Source of the DNA: Verrucomicrobiales bacterium
GTDB taxonomy: Bacteria > Verrucomicrobiota > Verrucomicrobiia > Verrucomicrobiales > DEV007
Assembly: GCA_029213065.1 (NCBI GenBank)
Contig: JARGPH010000018.1
Location: forward strand, 62,167 to 108,454
Direction of reading: 5' to 3'
DNA length: 46,288 nucleotides
Shown here: positions 33,998 to 43,481 of the stretch, piece after piece
How positions within the stretch are numbered: the stretch's first letter is position 1
How the letters are laid out: every line of letters begins with the position of its first letter
Position numbers and translations under genes: made by a program
Notes under the pieces: generated by a model
Seen by the model: only the letters and a program-made list of their open reading frames with translations
Databases searched by the model: none
Told to the model about the DNA's origin: nothing

Positions 33998-34171
33998 CTA
34001 AGGCGTTAAGGAAAATGAAGTCTTCGAATCTACACCAGCTTGATAAATCGCCAGCAAAAATCGGGAGACGGGAGCGAAGGACACAAAAAAACCTCTCCAG
34101 TTAAGGAGAGGTTTTTTTCTGCGTATCGTGCTCGTAAGCACGGTCACAACAACAACCAAGTAATGAAACAT
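33998..34171 (-). CDS. possible leader peptide, Val-rich
   Basis: An ATG at 34171 opens a 57-codon frame, with [20 protein letters not shown] at its start, ending in TAG four bases before the thiG TTG. Its first part has Val, Leu, Thr and Ile codons as in leader peptides of branched-chain operons, and it runs through the downstream terminator. The same DNA in another frame gives three Cys codons in a row ([10 protein letters not shown]), ending with TAA in the terminator loop. Either frame may be accidental; the GTTGTTGTT run can produce such patterns by chance. No Shine-Dalgarno is clear. Confidence 0.3.
   Translation of the reverse strand: MFHYLVVVVTVLTSTIRRKKPLLNWRGFFVSFAPVSRFLLAIYQAGVDSKTSFSLTP
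34085..34118. terminator. bidirectional Rho-independent terminator
   Basis: A perfect 7-base stem (CCTCTCC at 34092-34098, GGAGAGG at 34105-34111, loop AGTTAA) is flanked by seven A on the left (34085-34091) and seven T on the right (34112-34118). It can end transcripts of both directions: mscL or the leader RNA leftward. Its position before thiG means thiG must be transcribed through it or from a later promoter. Confidence 0.9.
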
Positions 34172-34237
34172 GGGCCAACAACAACCCGTTCAAATTCTGT
34201 GTTGATACTATGACCGCAAATTCAGTTGTTGTCTATA
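34085..34237 (-). ncRNA. putative leader RNA / small RNA upstream of thiG
   Basis: On the minus strand a TATAGA (34237-34232) is a possible -10 with a poor -35, so it may need an activator, and a CRP-type palindrome lies about 30 bases upstream. The predicted ~140-nt transcript contains two GTTGTTGTT runs, a perfect hairpin CGTGCT-TACG-AGCACG (34142-34127) and ends at the intrinsic terminator. The layout of promoter, small ORF, pause-like hairpin and terminator suggests either an attenuator or a stand-alone sRNA. An obvious antiterminator is not seen; only weak pairing between the GGTTGTTGTT tract and AAAAAAACC is possible. Confidence 0.4.
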
Positions 34238-34263
34238 CAAAATTGCAGAAGAATGACTCTTTT

Positions 34264-34281
34264 TTGTGATAATTATCACAA
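34264..34281. promoter_or_regulatory. perfect CRP-type palindrome
   Basis: TTGTGATAATTATCACAA is an 18-base perfect palindrome containing the consensus CRP half-sites TGTGA-N6-TCACA. It lies 8 bases after the mscL stop codon. No plus-strand gene follows, so it most likely controls the leftward leader/thiG unit. A Crp/Fnr-family regulator is inferred; none is encoded in the window. Confidence 0.55.
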
Positions 34282-34288
34282 ATGATAG

Positions 34289-34723
34289 TTATTTTGCCTT
34301 CAGGAGGTCGCGAATCTCGGTGAGAAGGGCGACATCTTCGCTGACTTTCTTTTCTTCGACGGGTTTTTCCTCTTCTTTCTTCAGCGCTGCCATGAACTTG
34401 TTGATCACGAGGAAGAGCACAAACGCGAGAATAATGAAGCTGACGAAGGCGGTGGCAAAATTTCCGTAGGTCAGCAGGTTCACTCCGTCAACTTTCTGGG
34501 CGGTCTCGAGGGAGGCATTTTCGGGCACCTCACCTGCGAGCACGAGGAACTTGTTGCTGAAATCGAGGCCGCCGGTAATTCTCCCGAGAATGGGCATGAA
34601 GATGTCGTCGACGAGACTTTTGATCACTGTGCCGAAGGCGCCACCGATAATAATACCCACCGCCATGTCGACGAGGTTCCCTTTAAATGCGAATTCCTTA
34701 AACTCTTTAATCATAGCCTTCAT
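34289..34723 (-). CDS. mscL: large-conductance mechanosensitive channel
   Basis: MscL opens under high membrane tension to release solutes during osmotic downshock. This 144-residue protein has the family layout: N-terminal amphipathic helix with KEFKEFAFKGNLVDMAVG, pore helix TM1 (IIIGGAFGTVIKSLVDDIFMPILG), a periplasmic loop, TM2 (ATAFVSFIILAFVLFLVINKF) and a charged C-terminal bundle helix. Length and motifs are normal. It is a single-gene unit with A/T-rich DNA on both sides. Confidence 0.95.
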   Translation of the reverse strand: MKAMIKEFKEFAFKGNLVDMAVGIIIGGAFGTVIKSLVDDIFMPILGRITGGLDFSNKFLVLAGEVPENASLETAQKVDGVNLLTYGNFATAFVSFIILAFVLFLVINKFMAALKKEEEKPVEEKKVSEDVALLTEIRDLLKAK

Positions 34724-34816
34724 TACTATTAAAAGTCGCTAATTAAGGCAAACCTTTAGTGCTTCACGGCAATGCGCTGAGTTCACTGTGACTTTTCGCA
34801 GGTTGGTTTCGTCGAG

Positions 34817-36190
34817 TCAGATCTCTGACTGAAATTTCTCCCATGCCTTCACGACAGCGAGTGCGGCGAGGAAAGCGATCGAAAGCACGCTGATCCAGAA
34901 GCCGATGTCGTAGAATATTGACGGCTTGAGTGACGCGGGGAGTCGCTTGTAGCGAAAGTGGACCGCACCTACGACGACGAGTAAAAGAATCGCTGCGGTG
35001 ATGGCACCTCCTGCCAGAACCATAAAGACCGGATCGCCGAACCAGAAAAAGAGCGCTGCCCAGAGCGCGGGAAAGAAGAAAGCGAGAAAGCCGATCGTTC
35101 TTGCGCGGGATTTCGGGTCAAAATAGTCAATCCACCCCACGGCTCCGAAGGCGTCGGAGAAGAGGCGGCTCCACGCTGCGAGGGCGGAGAAGAGGGTTGA
35201 GAAGAGCACGAAGAACGCGCCGACGAGGAAGGCGATTTCGGCCCATCCTCCGAGAGAATCGGTGTACATCCGGGAAAGGGTTCGCACTGTTTCAAAGCCC
35301 TCCGGTTTGAGCCCCTGTGCGTTCAGAATTGCGGCTCCGAGGATGTAAAAGGCGAGCGTCATGAAAGTGTAGACGAGCATCGAAAGAAACGCGTCCCAGT
35401 ACATGACACGGATCCAGCCTTTGGCTCTTGTCTCCCACTCGGGGGTATCTTCCCGTTTTCCGGCGCGGGCCGCGTAGCCTTTTTCGAGAAGCCAGTAATT
35501 GTAAGCCATCACTTCGTCACCTCCCACTCCGGTGATCCCGAAGGCGGCAATGGCGACACCGATGACGGCGACGGGAATGCCGTTCCAGAAGGAAAGACCT
35601 TCGATGATGTCCGATTTGGAAAACGCAAATTCGGTGTATTGAACCCCGATGACGCAGGCCACGGTGAAGATGGCGAATCCACCGATGAGGATCAGGGACA
35701 GCTTTTCAATGAAACCGTATTTCCCTTTGAAAATCATCAGGGAAACGATGGGCGCGATAATGCAGACCCAGATCCAGACGGGCACGGAAGGGACGAGAAT
35801 ATTCAGGACGAGCCCCACGCCGCCGATGATGCCGCCGACCTGAAGAGGCTTGATCAACATCATGATGAGCCACAGCCAGGTCGCCCAGTTACCCTTTCCG
35901 AATTTCGGACCGGGGATCTGGTTGAATGCTTGAAACGTCGTCTCGCCGGAGTGAATCGCGTGTTTACCGAACTCCAGTTGCACGAACACTTTCACAAGAC
36001 AGCTCACGAGAATGACCCACATCGCGACGAAGCCCGCCTCAGCTCCGAGGGCGGTCGTTGCGATGAGCTCACCGGAGCCGACAATGGAAGCCGAAAGAAT
36101 GAACCCCGGCCCCAGGTACCTGAGCATCCCTTTCCAGGAGGTAGGCGCCGGTGAGACCAGCGCCGGATCGAGTTCGTAAGGATTGTTCAA
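34817..36190 (-). CDS. Nramp-like transporter with altered metal-site motifs
   Basis: This 457-residue inner-membrane protein has about 11-12 helices and the overall LeuT/Nramp pattern (FILSASIVGSGELIATTALG at the first helix). Canonical Nramp proteins coordinate metal by DPGN in helix 1 and MPH in helix 6. Here those positions read VGSGEL (37-42) and GGDEVMAYNYW (223-233), so the usual Asp, Asn and Met ligands are absent, with Glu and Asp in their place. It may carry Mg2+ or another substrate, as in Nramp-related magnesium transporters, or may not be a metal carrier. The start is TTG at 36190; no upstream ATG exists before an in-frame stop. A CAGTTTT tandem repeat lies immediately upstream. 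Confidence 0.8.
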   Translation of the reverse strand: MNNPYELDPALVSPAPTSWKGMLRYLGPGFILSASIVGSGELIATTALGAEAGFVAMWVILVSCLVKVFVQLEFGKHAIHSGETTFQAFNQIPGPKFGKGNWATWLWLIMMLIKPLQVGGIIGGVGLVLNILVPSVPVWIWVCIIAPIVSLMIFKGKYGFIEKLSLILIGGFAIFTVACVIGVQYTEFAFSKSDIIEGLSFWNGIPVAVIGVAIAAFGITGVGGDEVMAYNYWLLEKGYAARAGKREDTPEWETRAKGWIRVMYWDAFLSMLVYTFMTLAFYILGAAILNAQGLKPEGFETVRTLSRMYTDSLGGWAEIAFLVGAFFVLFSTLFSALAAWSRLFSDAFGAVGWIDYFDPKSRARTIGFLAFFFPALWAALFFWFGDPVFMVLAGGAITAAILLLVVVGAVHFRYKRLPASLKPSIFYDIGFWISVLSIAFLAALAVVKAWEKFQSEI

Positions 36191-36194
36191 AGAA

Positions 36195-36215
36195 CAGTTT
36201 TCAGTTTTCAGTTTT
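36195..36215. repeat. heptamer tandem repeat CAGTTTT x3
   Basis: Three direct copies of CAGTTTT plus a partial fourth lie in the 58-base gap between the Nramp-like gene and the sialate O-acetylesterase gene. It is immediately upstream of the TTG start of the transporter, so length changes could alter translation initiation. Such heptamer repeats often vary in copy number. Confidence 0.6.
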
Positions 36216-36248
36216 CAGTCTGAATTCGGGAGTCCCGGAGAATTATCT

Positions 36249-37787
36249 CTACTCCGCCGCAGGCTTTGGCTCGGTGCTGAGAGTCCAGTCGTCGGTGCGG
36301 AATGGATCGAGGGGGAGGCCTTCTCTGCTTTCCACATTCGCGACCGGGTTGGCGGCCCAGGCGTAGCGAACCGCAACGGGCTCTTTCACCGCAGGGGAGG
36401 AAACTTCGATCTTGTCGCGCCCGAGAAGTTTTCCCGTGGCCTTGTGCCAGACTGTGTCTTTTCCCGCGAGGGTGAATCCGGTCGCAGACTTCGTATCAAA
36501 CGTGTACAGCGTAGACCCGACATGATCGAAGGTGAGAACCGCTTTGTCTCCTTTGACCTCCATGGATTTGTAGGTCGGGTTTTGGTAGGCAACGTTCACG
36601 CCGTAGTCACGGGCGAGGGCGATGCGGGCGAGGCGCTTTGCCACGTTTTGCTTGTCGCGCGGGTGGATATCGCGTCCTTCCCCGATGTCATAGATGACGG
36701 CTTGACCTGTGTTCGGAAGTTCGAGCGTGTTCGACTGCGCTTCACGAAGTTCCGCCCAGTCGCTTTCACCGGGCTCACTGACTTCGTCTTTGTAATCAGC
36801 GAGCTGAACCCAGTAAAAAGGGAAGTCGCCCTGGCCCCAGGCTTTGCGCCATTCGCCGATCATGAGACCGAAAAGATCATCGTATTGATAGGCGCGTCCG
36901 GCATTGCTTTCGCCCTGATACCAGATCGCTCCGCGGATTCCGTAGCCAATCGTGGGATTGAGCACTCCGGCCCAGAGGTTTCCGGGGCGGTGCTGACCCG
37001 TGAGCGGGTTGCGTGGATAACGGGGTGCCGGCTTCTTCGCTGCTTTGGCTGCTTCCGCTTTCGTCTGATAGTCAGCGAGAGTGGCTTCCCAGTTGAAAGT
37101 CTTTTCGGTGTTTTTCCATTCATTGATCACCGTGGCGAAACGGGGATCCTTCTCGAGGACATCGCGCTTCACCCAGGCTTCAGCGGCGGAACCGCCCCAG
37201 GCGTTGTCGATCAGGCCGATCGGAACGCCGAGCATCTGGTGCAGCATTCTGCCGTAGAAAAAGCCAACCGCTGAGAAATTTCCTACTGTATCGGGAGTGC
37301 AAATATCCCACTGGCCTTTGAAGTCATCCTGAATTTCCTGAGTGCCGACCTGCGGCACGGTGATGAGGCGGATGTTAGGATAGTTCGCTGTCGCGATTTC
37401 AAGATCGGCGTCATCGGACTGGCCAACGGCCCACTGCATGTTGGACTGCCCGGAGCAAACCCAGACTTCACCCATGACGATGTTGGAAAGGGTGATGCTC
37501 TCGGCCCCGGATTTCACGACCAGGTTCATCGCGTGTGAGGAACCTGACATTGATTTGATTTTCAGTTTCCAGTTTCCTTTTGCATCTGCTTTCGCAGTGC
37601 GGGTTTCCCCGGCAAAGGTCACCGAGACGTCTGCGTTCGGATCGGCCCAGCCCCAAACGGGATTCTCCATGTCTCGTTGCAGCACCATGTGATGCCCGAA
37701 AATGGAGGGAAGTCTCAATTCCGCCTGCACCGAGGCAGTGGCGAGTGAGACGAGAAAAACGGCAGTAAAAGCAGCAATGCGATTCAT
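36249..37787 (-). CDS. sialate O-acetylesterase
   Basis: This exported SGNH-type esterase removes O-acetyl groups from sialic acids or other sugars. The 512-residue protein starts with a signal peptide (IAAFTAVFLVSLATASVQA|E), then has a beta-sandwich domain, the nucleophile block CSGQSNMQW (Ser112), GGSAAEAW, WYQGESN, and a C-terminal catalytic DIHPRDKQ (Asp-x-His). All are typical of the family. I start at the ATG at 37787, not at 37823, because the signal peptide begins there. It belongs to the glycan-degrading repertoire typical of marine Verrucomicrobiota. Confidence 0.9.
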   Translation of the reverse strand: MNRIAAFTAVFLVSLATASVQAELRLPSIFGHHMVLQRDMENPVWGWADPNADVSVTFAGETRTAKADAKGNWKLKIKSMSGSSHAMNLVVKSGAESITLSNIVMGEVWVCSGQSNMQWAVGQSDDADLEIATANYPNIRLITVPQVGTQEIQDDFKGQWDICTPDTVGNFSAVGFFYGRMLHQMLGVPIGLIDNAWGGSAAEAWVKRDVLEKDPRFATVINEWKNTEKTFNWEATLADYQTKAEAAKAAKKPAPRYPRNPLTGQHRPGNLWAGVLNPTIGYGIRGAIWYQGESNAGRAYQYDDLFGLMIGEWRKAWGQGDFPFYWVQLADYKDEVSEPGESDWAELREAQSNTLELPNTGQAVIYDIGEGRDIHPRDKQNVAKRLARIALARDYGVNVAYQNPTYKSMEVKGDKAVLTFDHVGSTLYTFDTKSATGFTLAGKDTVWHKATGKLLGRDKIEVSSPAVKEPVAVRYAWAANPVANVESREGLPLDPFRTDDWTLSTEPKPAAE

Positions 37788-37865
37788 GCAGCGGGTTGTA
37801 AGGAAATAACCGTTGTGACGCAACCGTATTTCCTGACATCTTCGCGGCGGGCAGGCGTCTAGAGG

Positions 37866-37967
37866 GGAACCGCTGATGGGCGCTGATAAACGCTAGTCAG
37901 AATAGAAGGCTCTGAAAAAAACGGCAGAGACTCCGATCAGCGCCAATCAGCGTTTATGAGCGGTTCC
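37866..37967. repeat. interrupted inverted repeat in the esterase-dehydrogenase gap
   Basis: GGAACCGCT (37866-37874) pairs with AGCGGTTCC (37959-37967), and GATAAACGCT (37885-37894) pairs with the AGCGTTTAT block (37949-37957). CGCTGAT/ATCAGCG motifs recur between. The centre holds an A-run and an unrelated stretch. It looks like a small non-coding mobile or structural element (MITE- or REP-like) rather than a terminator, as no T-run follows. Confidence 0.55.
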
Positions 37968-37975
37968 TTTTCGTC

Positions 37976-38998
37976 TTAGTCATTGAGCTCGATAACCGCC
38001 TTGCGCAGCGTCGGATCGCTGATCGTGGTTTCGAATCCACCCACGACCTCGTCAAAGGCGAGTCGGTGCGTGATCCACGGGGCGGTATTGACCGCTCCCG
38101 ATTCAATCGCGGCAATCACTTCGCCGAACTCGGCGGAGGTCGCATTTCTGCTCGACATTAGAGTCAGCTCACGGCGGTGAAAATTGGGATCGTTGAAGGT
38201 GACATCGCCCTGAAAGAGTCCCACGAAAACAATCCTCGCTCCATTCGCGGCGAGATTGAACGTCGAGTGCATCGAGCCTTTGTTTCCCGTCGCATCAAAG
38301 ATGAGGTCGGGGAGTTGACCTCCGAAGCAGTCCCGAAGTTTCTTTTCGAGATCGACCTCAGCGCCCGCTTCGACGGTGTGCGTGACGCCAAAGGCATTGC
38401 GGCAGAAGTCGAGCCGGCTCGTGCTGATATCGGCGACGGCAACGTGTTCGGTTCGATTTTGGAGGAAGGAGAGGACGCTGAGACCGATCGGGCCGGCACC
38501 GAGAATGAGGGCGCGGTCGCCGGTCGCAGCGAGGCTGCGGTTCACGGCGTGTTGGCCAATACAGAGCATCTCAACGAGCGCAAGCTGGTCCATCGAGGCG
38601 CTCGCTGCGCGGTGAAGCTTGTGGGTCGGAACGGTGATGAACGGTCGCATCCCGCCATCGGTGTGGACCCCGAGAACTTTCAGCGACTCGCAGCAGTTTG
38701 TTTTGCCTTTCCGCGAAGCGGGGGAGGCGGGATCATTGAGATAGGGTTCAACCGCGACGAAATCGCCGGGCGAAAAAGAGGAGTCTCCATTCACCGAAAC
38801 GACCTCGGCCCCGAGCTCATGTCCGAGGATACGCGGGTATTCAAAAAAGGGCTGCCTTCCATGAAAGGCGTGGATGTCTGTTCCGCAAACCCCGATTCTG
38901 CGGATGCGGAGGAGGGTTTCGCCCTGCGCCGGCTCCGGAACCGCGCCCTCAACCGCGGCAAGGCGACCCGGTTCTTCGAGGCGGATTTCGGTCTGCAT
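37976..38998 (-). CDS. zinc-dependent alcohol dehydrogenase, RspB-like
   Basis: This 340-residue medium-chain dehydrogenase has the catalytic-zinc residues Cys38 (GVCGTDIH), His60-Glu61 (GHELG) and an NAD-binding GAGPIG (167-172). The closest pattern is RspB-like: RKGKTNCCESLKVLGVHTDGGM. In relatives, the structural zinc is held by four Cys (CxxCxxCxxxxxxxC); here only the last region remains (Cys102/103) and the first three positions are non-Cys (LNDPASPAS), so the structural site is likely lost. Substrate is probably a sugar acid or polyol. It lies 13 bases after the fumarase gene and is probably co-transcribed. Confidence 0.85.
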   Translation of the reverse strand: MQTEIRLEEPGRLAAVEGAVPEPAQGETLLRIRRIGVCGTDIHAFHGRQPFFEYPRILGHELGAEVVSVNGDSSFSPGDFVAVEPYLNDPASPASRKGKTNCCESLKVLGVHTDGGMRPFITVPTHKLHRAASASMDQLALVEMLCIGQHAVNRSLAATGDRALILGAGPIGLSVLSFLQNRTEHVAVADISTSRLDFCRNAFGVTHTVEAGAEVDLEKKLRDCFGGQLPDLIFDATGNKGSMHSTFNLAANGARIVFVGLFQGDVTFNDPNFHRRELTLMSSRNATSAEFGEVIAAIESGAVNTAPWITHRLAFDEVVGGFETTISDPTLRKAVIELND

Positions 38999-39011
38999 GT
39001 CAGAGGGCGTC

Positions 39012-40634
<1,623 letters not shown>

Positions 40635-40763
40635 GTTTATTGAAGAGAGTAGATAGGAGACAGTAGAGAGAATCTTGTGAAGCGGGCGCGCTTTCTCTGC
40701 TCGCGCCGCATCATAGGGCGAGAGGGGAAAAGATTCAATCTGAGATCGACTTTTTGAAGGCTC

Positions 40764-41732
40764 CTAAGCCCTCGGAGCGCGGGGAGCGTCGGGATCGGAA
40801 ATGTGGACCCAGGTGTGAACGTGAGGGTCGCCGCGGAAATACCAGACCATGTTGGGGCCTTCGAGTTTCCAGTTATCCCAAACGCCGTCATTGCCTAGAT
40901 CGCCATCGCTGAAGAAAGAGAGATGCAATTGATCGACGCCTACCTTCTCAATCAGTTTCATCGACTCGACGCGGTCCACTTCGCGGAAAGGCATGAGAAG
41001 ATCCGAGAGAACCTGGGTCATTTCGCCTTTCTGATCCGCTGACATATCGGCGACGGCGAGTCCGGGGATCTCCGCAGCGCCGCGTGTCAGTTTGATGACA
41101 CTGGCGGAGTCGTCAGGGGATTCGCTCAGGAGTGCCGCCTCTCGCTGTTTGCCGTCGAGCATCTCGAAGACCCGGTTCGCGCTTTTGGCCTGGAACCAGT
41201 AGGCGTTGCCTTTGTGGTCGGGACCTTCGTAAAACCCGTCGGCGGCGTGGCCGTAAAAAATCGGACCTCCGAAGGCTTTCCCCGCGACGGAATCACCGTC
41301 GATGCGGCGGGTCGTGTGTCGACCTGTGAGGACGAATTCAAACTTTCCTGTGTCAGGCTCGCCGAAAAGTGCGATCGAGGAATCTCCAAACCCTTTCTTT
41401 CCGCTGTCGTCCACGACCTGATCATAGACGACCTGCGCATACTCCTCTGAATGCGCTTTTATGAAAATCTCTTTCACCATCGCATTCTGGTCCTTGTCGA
41501 GAAAGGTTCCGATGCGGGGCTTCGTGATGTGCCAGTTATTGCCGATTTTAGTGCGAAGCACGTTGTCAAAATCAAAGGTAATCTCTTTGCGCTGAGCCTC
41601 GGTCAGGCTGTTGAAAAGCGATTTCACGACCGTTTCCGCCTCCGTCTTGACGGATTCCTCTGCGATGGCAGAGCCGAGTCCCAGAGCAGCGGTGGAAGCA
41701 AGGGAGCGATTGATGAAATGGCGACGATTCAT
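40764..41732 (-). CDS. Tat-exported DUF3500 protein
   Basis: This 322-residue protein begins with a Tat-type leader (MNRRHFINRSLASTAALG, RR at 3-4, cleavage near AIAEE). The rest is a DUF3500 domain, with YAQVVYDQVVDD, GDPHVHTWVHIS and several His positions that could bind metal. The family function is not known; it is frequent in Planctomycetota and Verrucomicrobiota near cytochrome c genes, as here. I chose the ATG at 41732 because the preceding 45 codons from 41867 overlap the cytochrome gene and are not protein-like. It lies 28 bases after the cytochrome c gene. Confidence 0.8.
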   Translation of the reverse strand: MNRRHFINRSLASTAALGLGSAIAEESVKTEAETVVKSLFNSLTEAQRKEITFDFDNVLRTKIGNNWHITKPRIGTFLDKDQNAMVKEIFIKAHSEEYAQVVYDQVVDDSGKKGFGDSSIALFGEPDTGKFEFVLTGRHTTRRIDGDSVAGKAFGGPIFYGHAADGFYEGPDHKGNAYWFQAKSANRVFEMLDGKQREAALLSESPDDSASVIKLTRGAAEIPGLAVADMSADQKGEMTQVLSDLLMPFREVDRVESMKLIEKVGVDQLHLSFFSDGDLGNDGVWDNWKLEGPNMVWYFRGDPHVHTWVHISDPDAPRAPRA

Positions 41733-41760
41733 GGGGATTTGCTTGAGTTGAGGTGGTGGT

Positions 41761-42189
41761 TCAGTCAGTGAGACTGTCGAGGAACGTGGTGAGATGAATG
41801 AGGTCGGAGAGGGTGAGCAGGTCGGTGAATTCCGGCATCGGTGAGTTCTCTGCTTTAACATGATCACCGACCCGCATCATGGCGATACGATAATCCTCCG
41901 CGACCGCGTGCTGCGGGTTCATGATTGCTTTGGCGTAGTCGTCCCGTGTCCACTTGCTGTGCAGGTCGCCGCCGAGTTCAATGACGAGGCGGGGCTCCAG
42001 TTCGACTTTGGGAAGTTTGGTTTCACCGGCGTTGTGGCATTGGTAACAACCTTTTCCGGTGAAGAGATCCTTGCCTATGAGGGCGTCCCCGGGAGGAACG
42101 ATCGTTTTGTGATCTACCGGGGAGTCGGCGGTGAGAGACGTTGTGAAACCAAGCAGTGCGAGCGAAAGGAGTGGGATAAACGTTTTCAT
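41761..42189 (-). CDS. small cytochrome c
   Basis: This 142-residue exported protein has a signal peptide (MKTFIPLLSLALLGFTTSLTA), one heme c motif CYQCH (48-52) and a likely axial Met near PMPEF. This is a class I single-heme cytochrome that would transfer electrons in the periplasm. It is just upstream of the DUF3500 gene, so that protein may be its partner or substrate. No Shine-Dalgarno sequence is obvious. Confidence 0.85.
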   Translation of the reverse strand: MKTFIPLLSLALLGFTTSLTADSPVDHKTIVPPGDALIGKDLFTGKGCYQCHNAGETKLPKVELEPRLVIELGGDLHSKWTRDDYAKAIMNPQHAVAEDYRIAMMRVGDHVKAENSPMPEFTDLLTLSDLIHLTTFLDSLTD

Positions 42190-42241
42190 GGAACGCTTCT
42201 ATTCTAACCTGTTCCCGTGCCAAGGTAAACGTTCAAGTCCG

Positions 42242-42673
42242 CTACTTGATACCGTATTGGGTCTTCGCGCGATGGAGCCGGACTTCGGCTTCGAGGAGTT
42301 TGACTCGAATTACACTGATGCCTTCTTCCGTCCGGCGGCTATCCTCGACGAGAGCTTTCTCGCGGTCCAGTTGCTCCTGCCGCAGTGCCACGATAGCGTT
42401 CAATTCTGAGACCACGACGGCAGGCTCGCGTTTTTCGGAAGCGAGTGCGATTTTGGCTTCGGAGAGTTCGATGGCGGCTTCGTTGAACGCGACGGTTTTT
42501 CCCAGTGCAAATTCCAACCGCGCAGTTTCCGCGATCCGTTCCCGGATTTTGACGATCTCCTCCAGCTTTTCGATGACGAGCGGATCGGGCGATTCAGCGT
42601 CATTGTCAGGTGCCGCAGCGAGAAGGGTCGTCAGGAGGAAGGCGGAGGCGATCAGGGCGGCTGGATATTTCAT
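42242..42673 (-). CDS. secreted coiled-coil protein
   Basis: This ~143-residue protein has a signal peptide (ALIASAFLLTTLLAAA|PDN) and a long amphipathic helix with heptad-like repeats (LVIEKLEEIVKIRERIAETA, LNAIVALRQEQLDREKALVE). It resembles the helical hairpin of TolC-type or adaptor proteins but is far too short for those. I chose the ATG at 42673 because it begins directly at the signal sequence. Its role is unknown; the location suggests an envelope function with the LolA-like carrier. Confidence 0.7.
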   Translation of the reverse strand: MKYPAALIASAFLLTTLLAAAPDNDAESPDPLVIEKLEEIVKIRERIAETARLEFALGKTVAFNEAAIELSEAKIALASEKREPAVVVSELNAIVALRQEQLDREKALVEDSRRTEEGISVIRVKLLEAEVRLHRAKTQYGIK

Positions 42674-42785
42674 AAGGCGCGGACTCAAGAGGGTATCATG
42701 AATGACCCAACCCTGTTATGCGAGGCCTGCTGCCGCGTTGAAAGCTAATTTTCAGGCGTCATCCCAGACCCGGGATAGGGGGCGC

Positions 42786-43448
42786 TCAGAATGTCGTCTC
42801 TCGATACCCTTCGAGACTGGGCTGGAAGAGCGAGAGGGGAACCGGCGCATTCGGAACCACCTTGTTAAAAACGGTTTCGACTGAGGAACCGTCTTTGAGA
42901 TCGATCTCGATACCGACGAGGCGGAAATGCCGTGATTCGACGACGTAGGTGAACGACTGCACGCCGCGGGCATCCGCTCCGAGGGGAGCCGCAACGATGC
43001 GGTAGGTGTTGTCACGCGGCTCAACCTGAAGAACCCGGTATTTCCGCTGAAACTCTTCGAGGGTTCGGGGGAAGCCTTTTGCCAGAGCTGCCATCGCGGG
43101 CGTGTCGCCGGTGCCCGGTGAGCGCTTCTCGTATTTTTTCATCGGAGTGCGGATGATGATGAGATCGCGGTGCGGTTTTACGACGATGGTTTGAGGCGGA
43201 TCGCCGACCTGCCACCGGAAGCGGGAATGTGAGTGATCGAGCCAGAGAGTTCCGGTCTGACGGATCGGAACTTTGAGAGAGCGCATTGTTCTCGTCTGGG
43301 TGAAATCAATCTGCAGTGATTTGACTCCGGAATTGGTCGCGAGCCAGCGCTTCACGATATCGAGATTGTCGGCGGCGAATCCTGACGGGGAGAAAAAGAG
43401 GCTCAGCAAAGCGAGGCAGACGAGACGGTGGGGGAGAAGAGGAGCCAT
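42786..43448 (-). CDS. LolA-like outer-membrane lipoprotein carrier
   Basis: This 220-residue periplasmic protein has a signal peptide (RLVCLALLSLFFSPSGFA|AD) and a LolA-type half-barrel pattern (VKSLQIDFTQTRTMRSLK, GTLWLDHSHSRFRWQV, VKPHRDLIIIRTPMKKYEK). LolA ferries lipoproteins or lipids from the inner to the outer membrane. It is 33 bases after the MMPL exporter gene. Such LolA-MMPL pairs occur in aryl polyene-type loci, where LolA-like proteins may carry lipid products. Whether this one handles lipoproteins (true LolA) or lipids is open. Confidence 0.8.
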   Translation of the reverse strand: MAPLLPHRLVCLALLSLFFSPSGFAADNLDIVKRWLATNSGVKSLQIDFTQTRTMRSLKVPIRQTGTLWLDHSHSRFRWQVGDPPQTIVVKPHRDLIIIRTPMKKYEKRSPGTGDTPAMAALAKGFPRTLEEFQRKYRVLQVEPRDNTYRIVAAPLGADARGVQSFTYVVESRHFRLVGIEIDLKDGSSVETVFNKVVPNAPVPLSLFQPSLEGYRETTF

Positions 43449-43481
43449 GGGTATAAAAGGTCGGTGTATCGGTGAAAAAGA

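Noticed and set aside
34000-34288. TPP riboswitch upstream of thiG
   Set aside because: I looked for the conserved CTGAGA and ACCTGATCTGG-type cores on the minus strand and did not find them.
36183-37274. 363-codon plus-strand frame opposite the sialate O-acetylesterase
   Set aside because: The minus strand holds all catalytic blocks of the esterase; the plus frame shows none.
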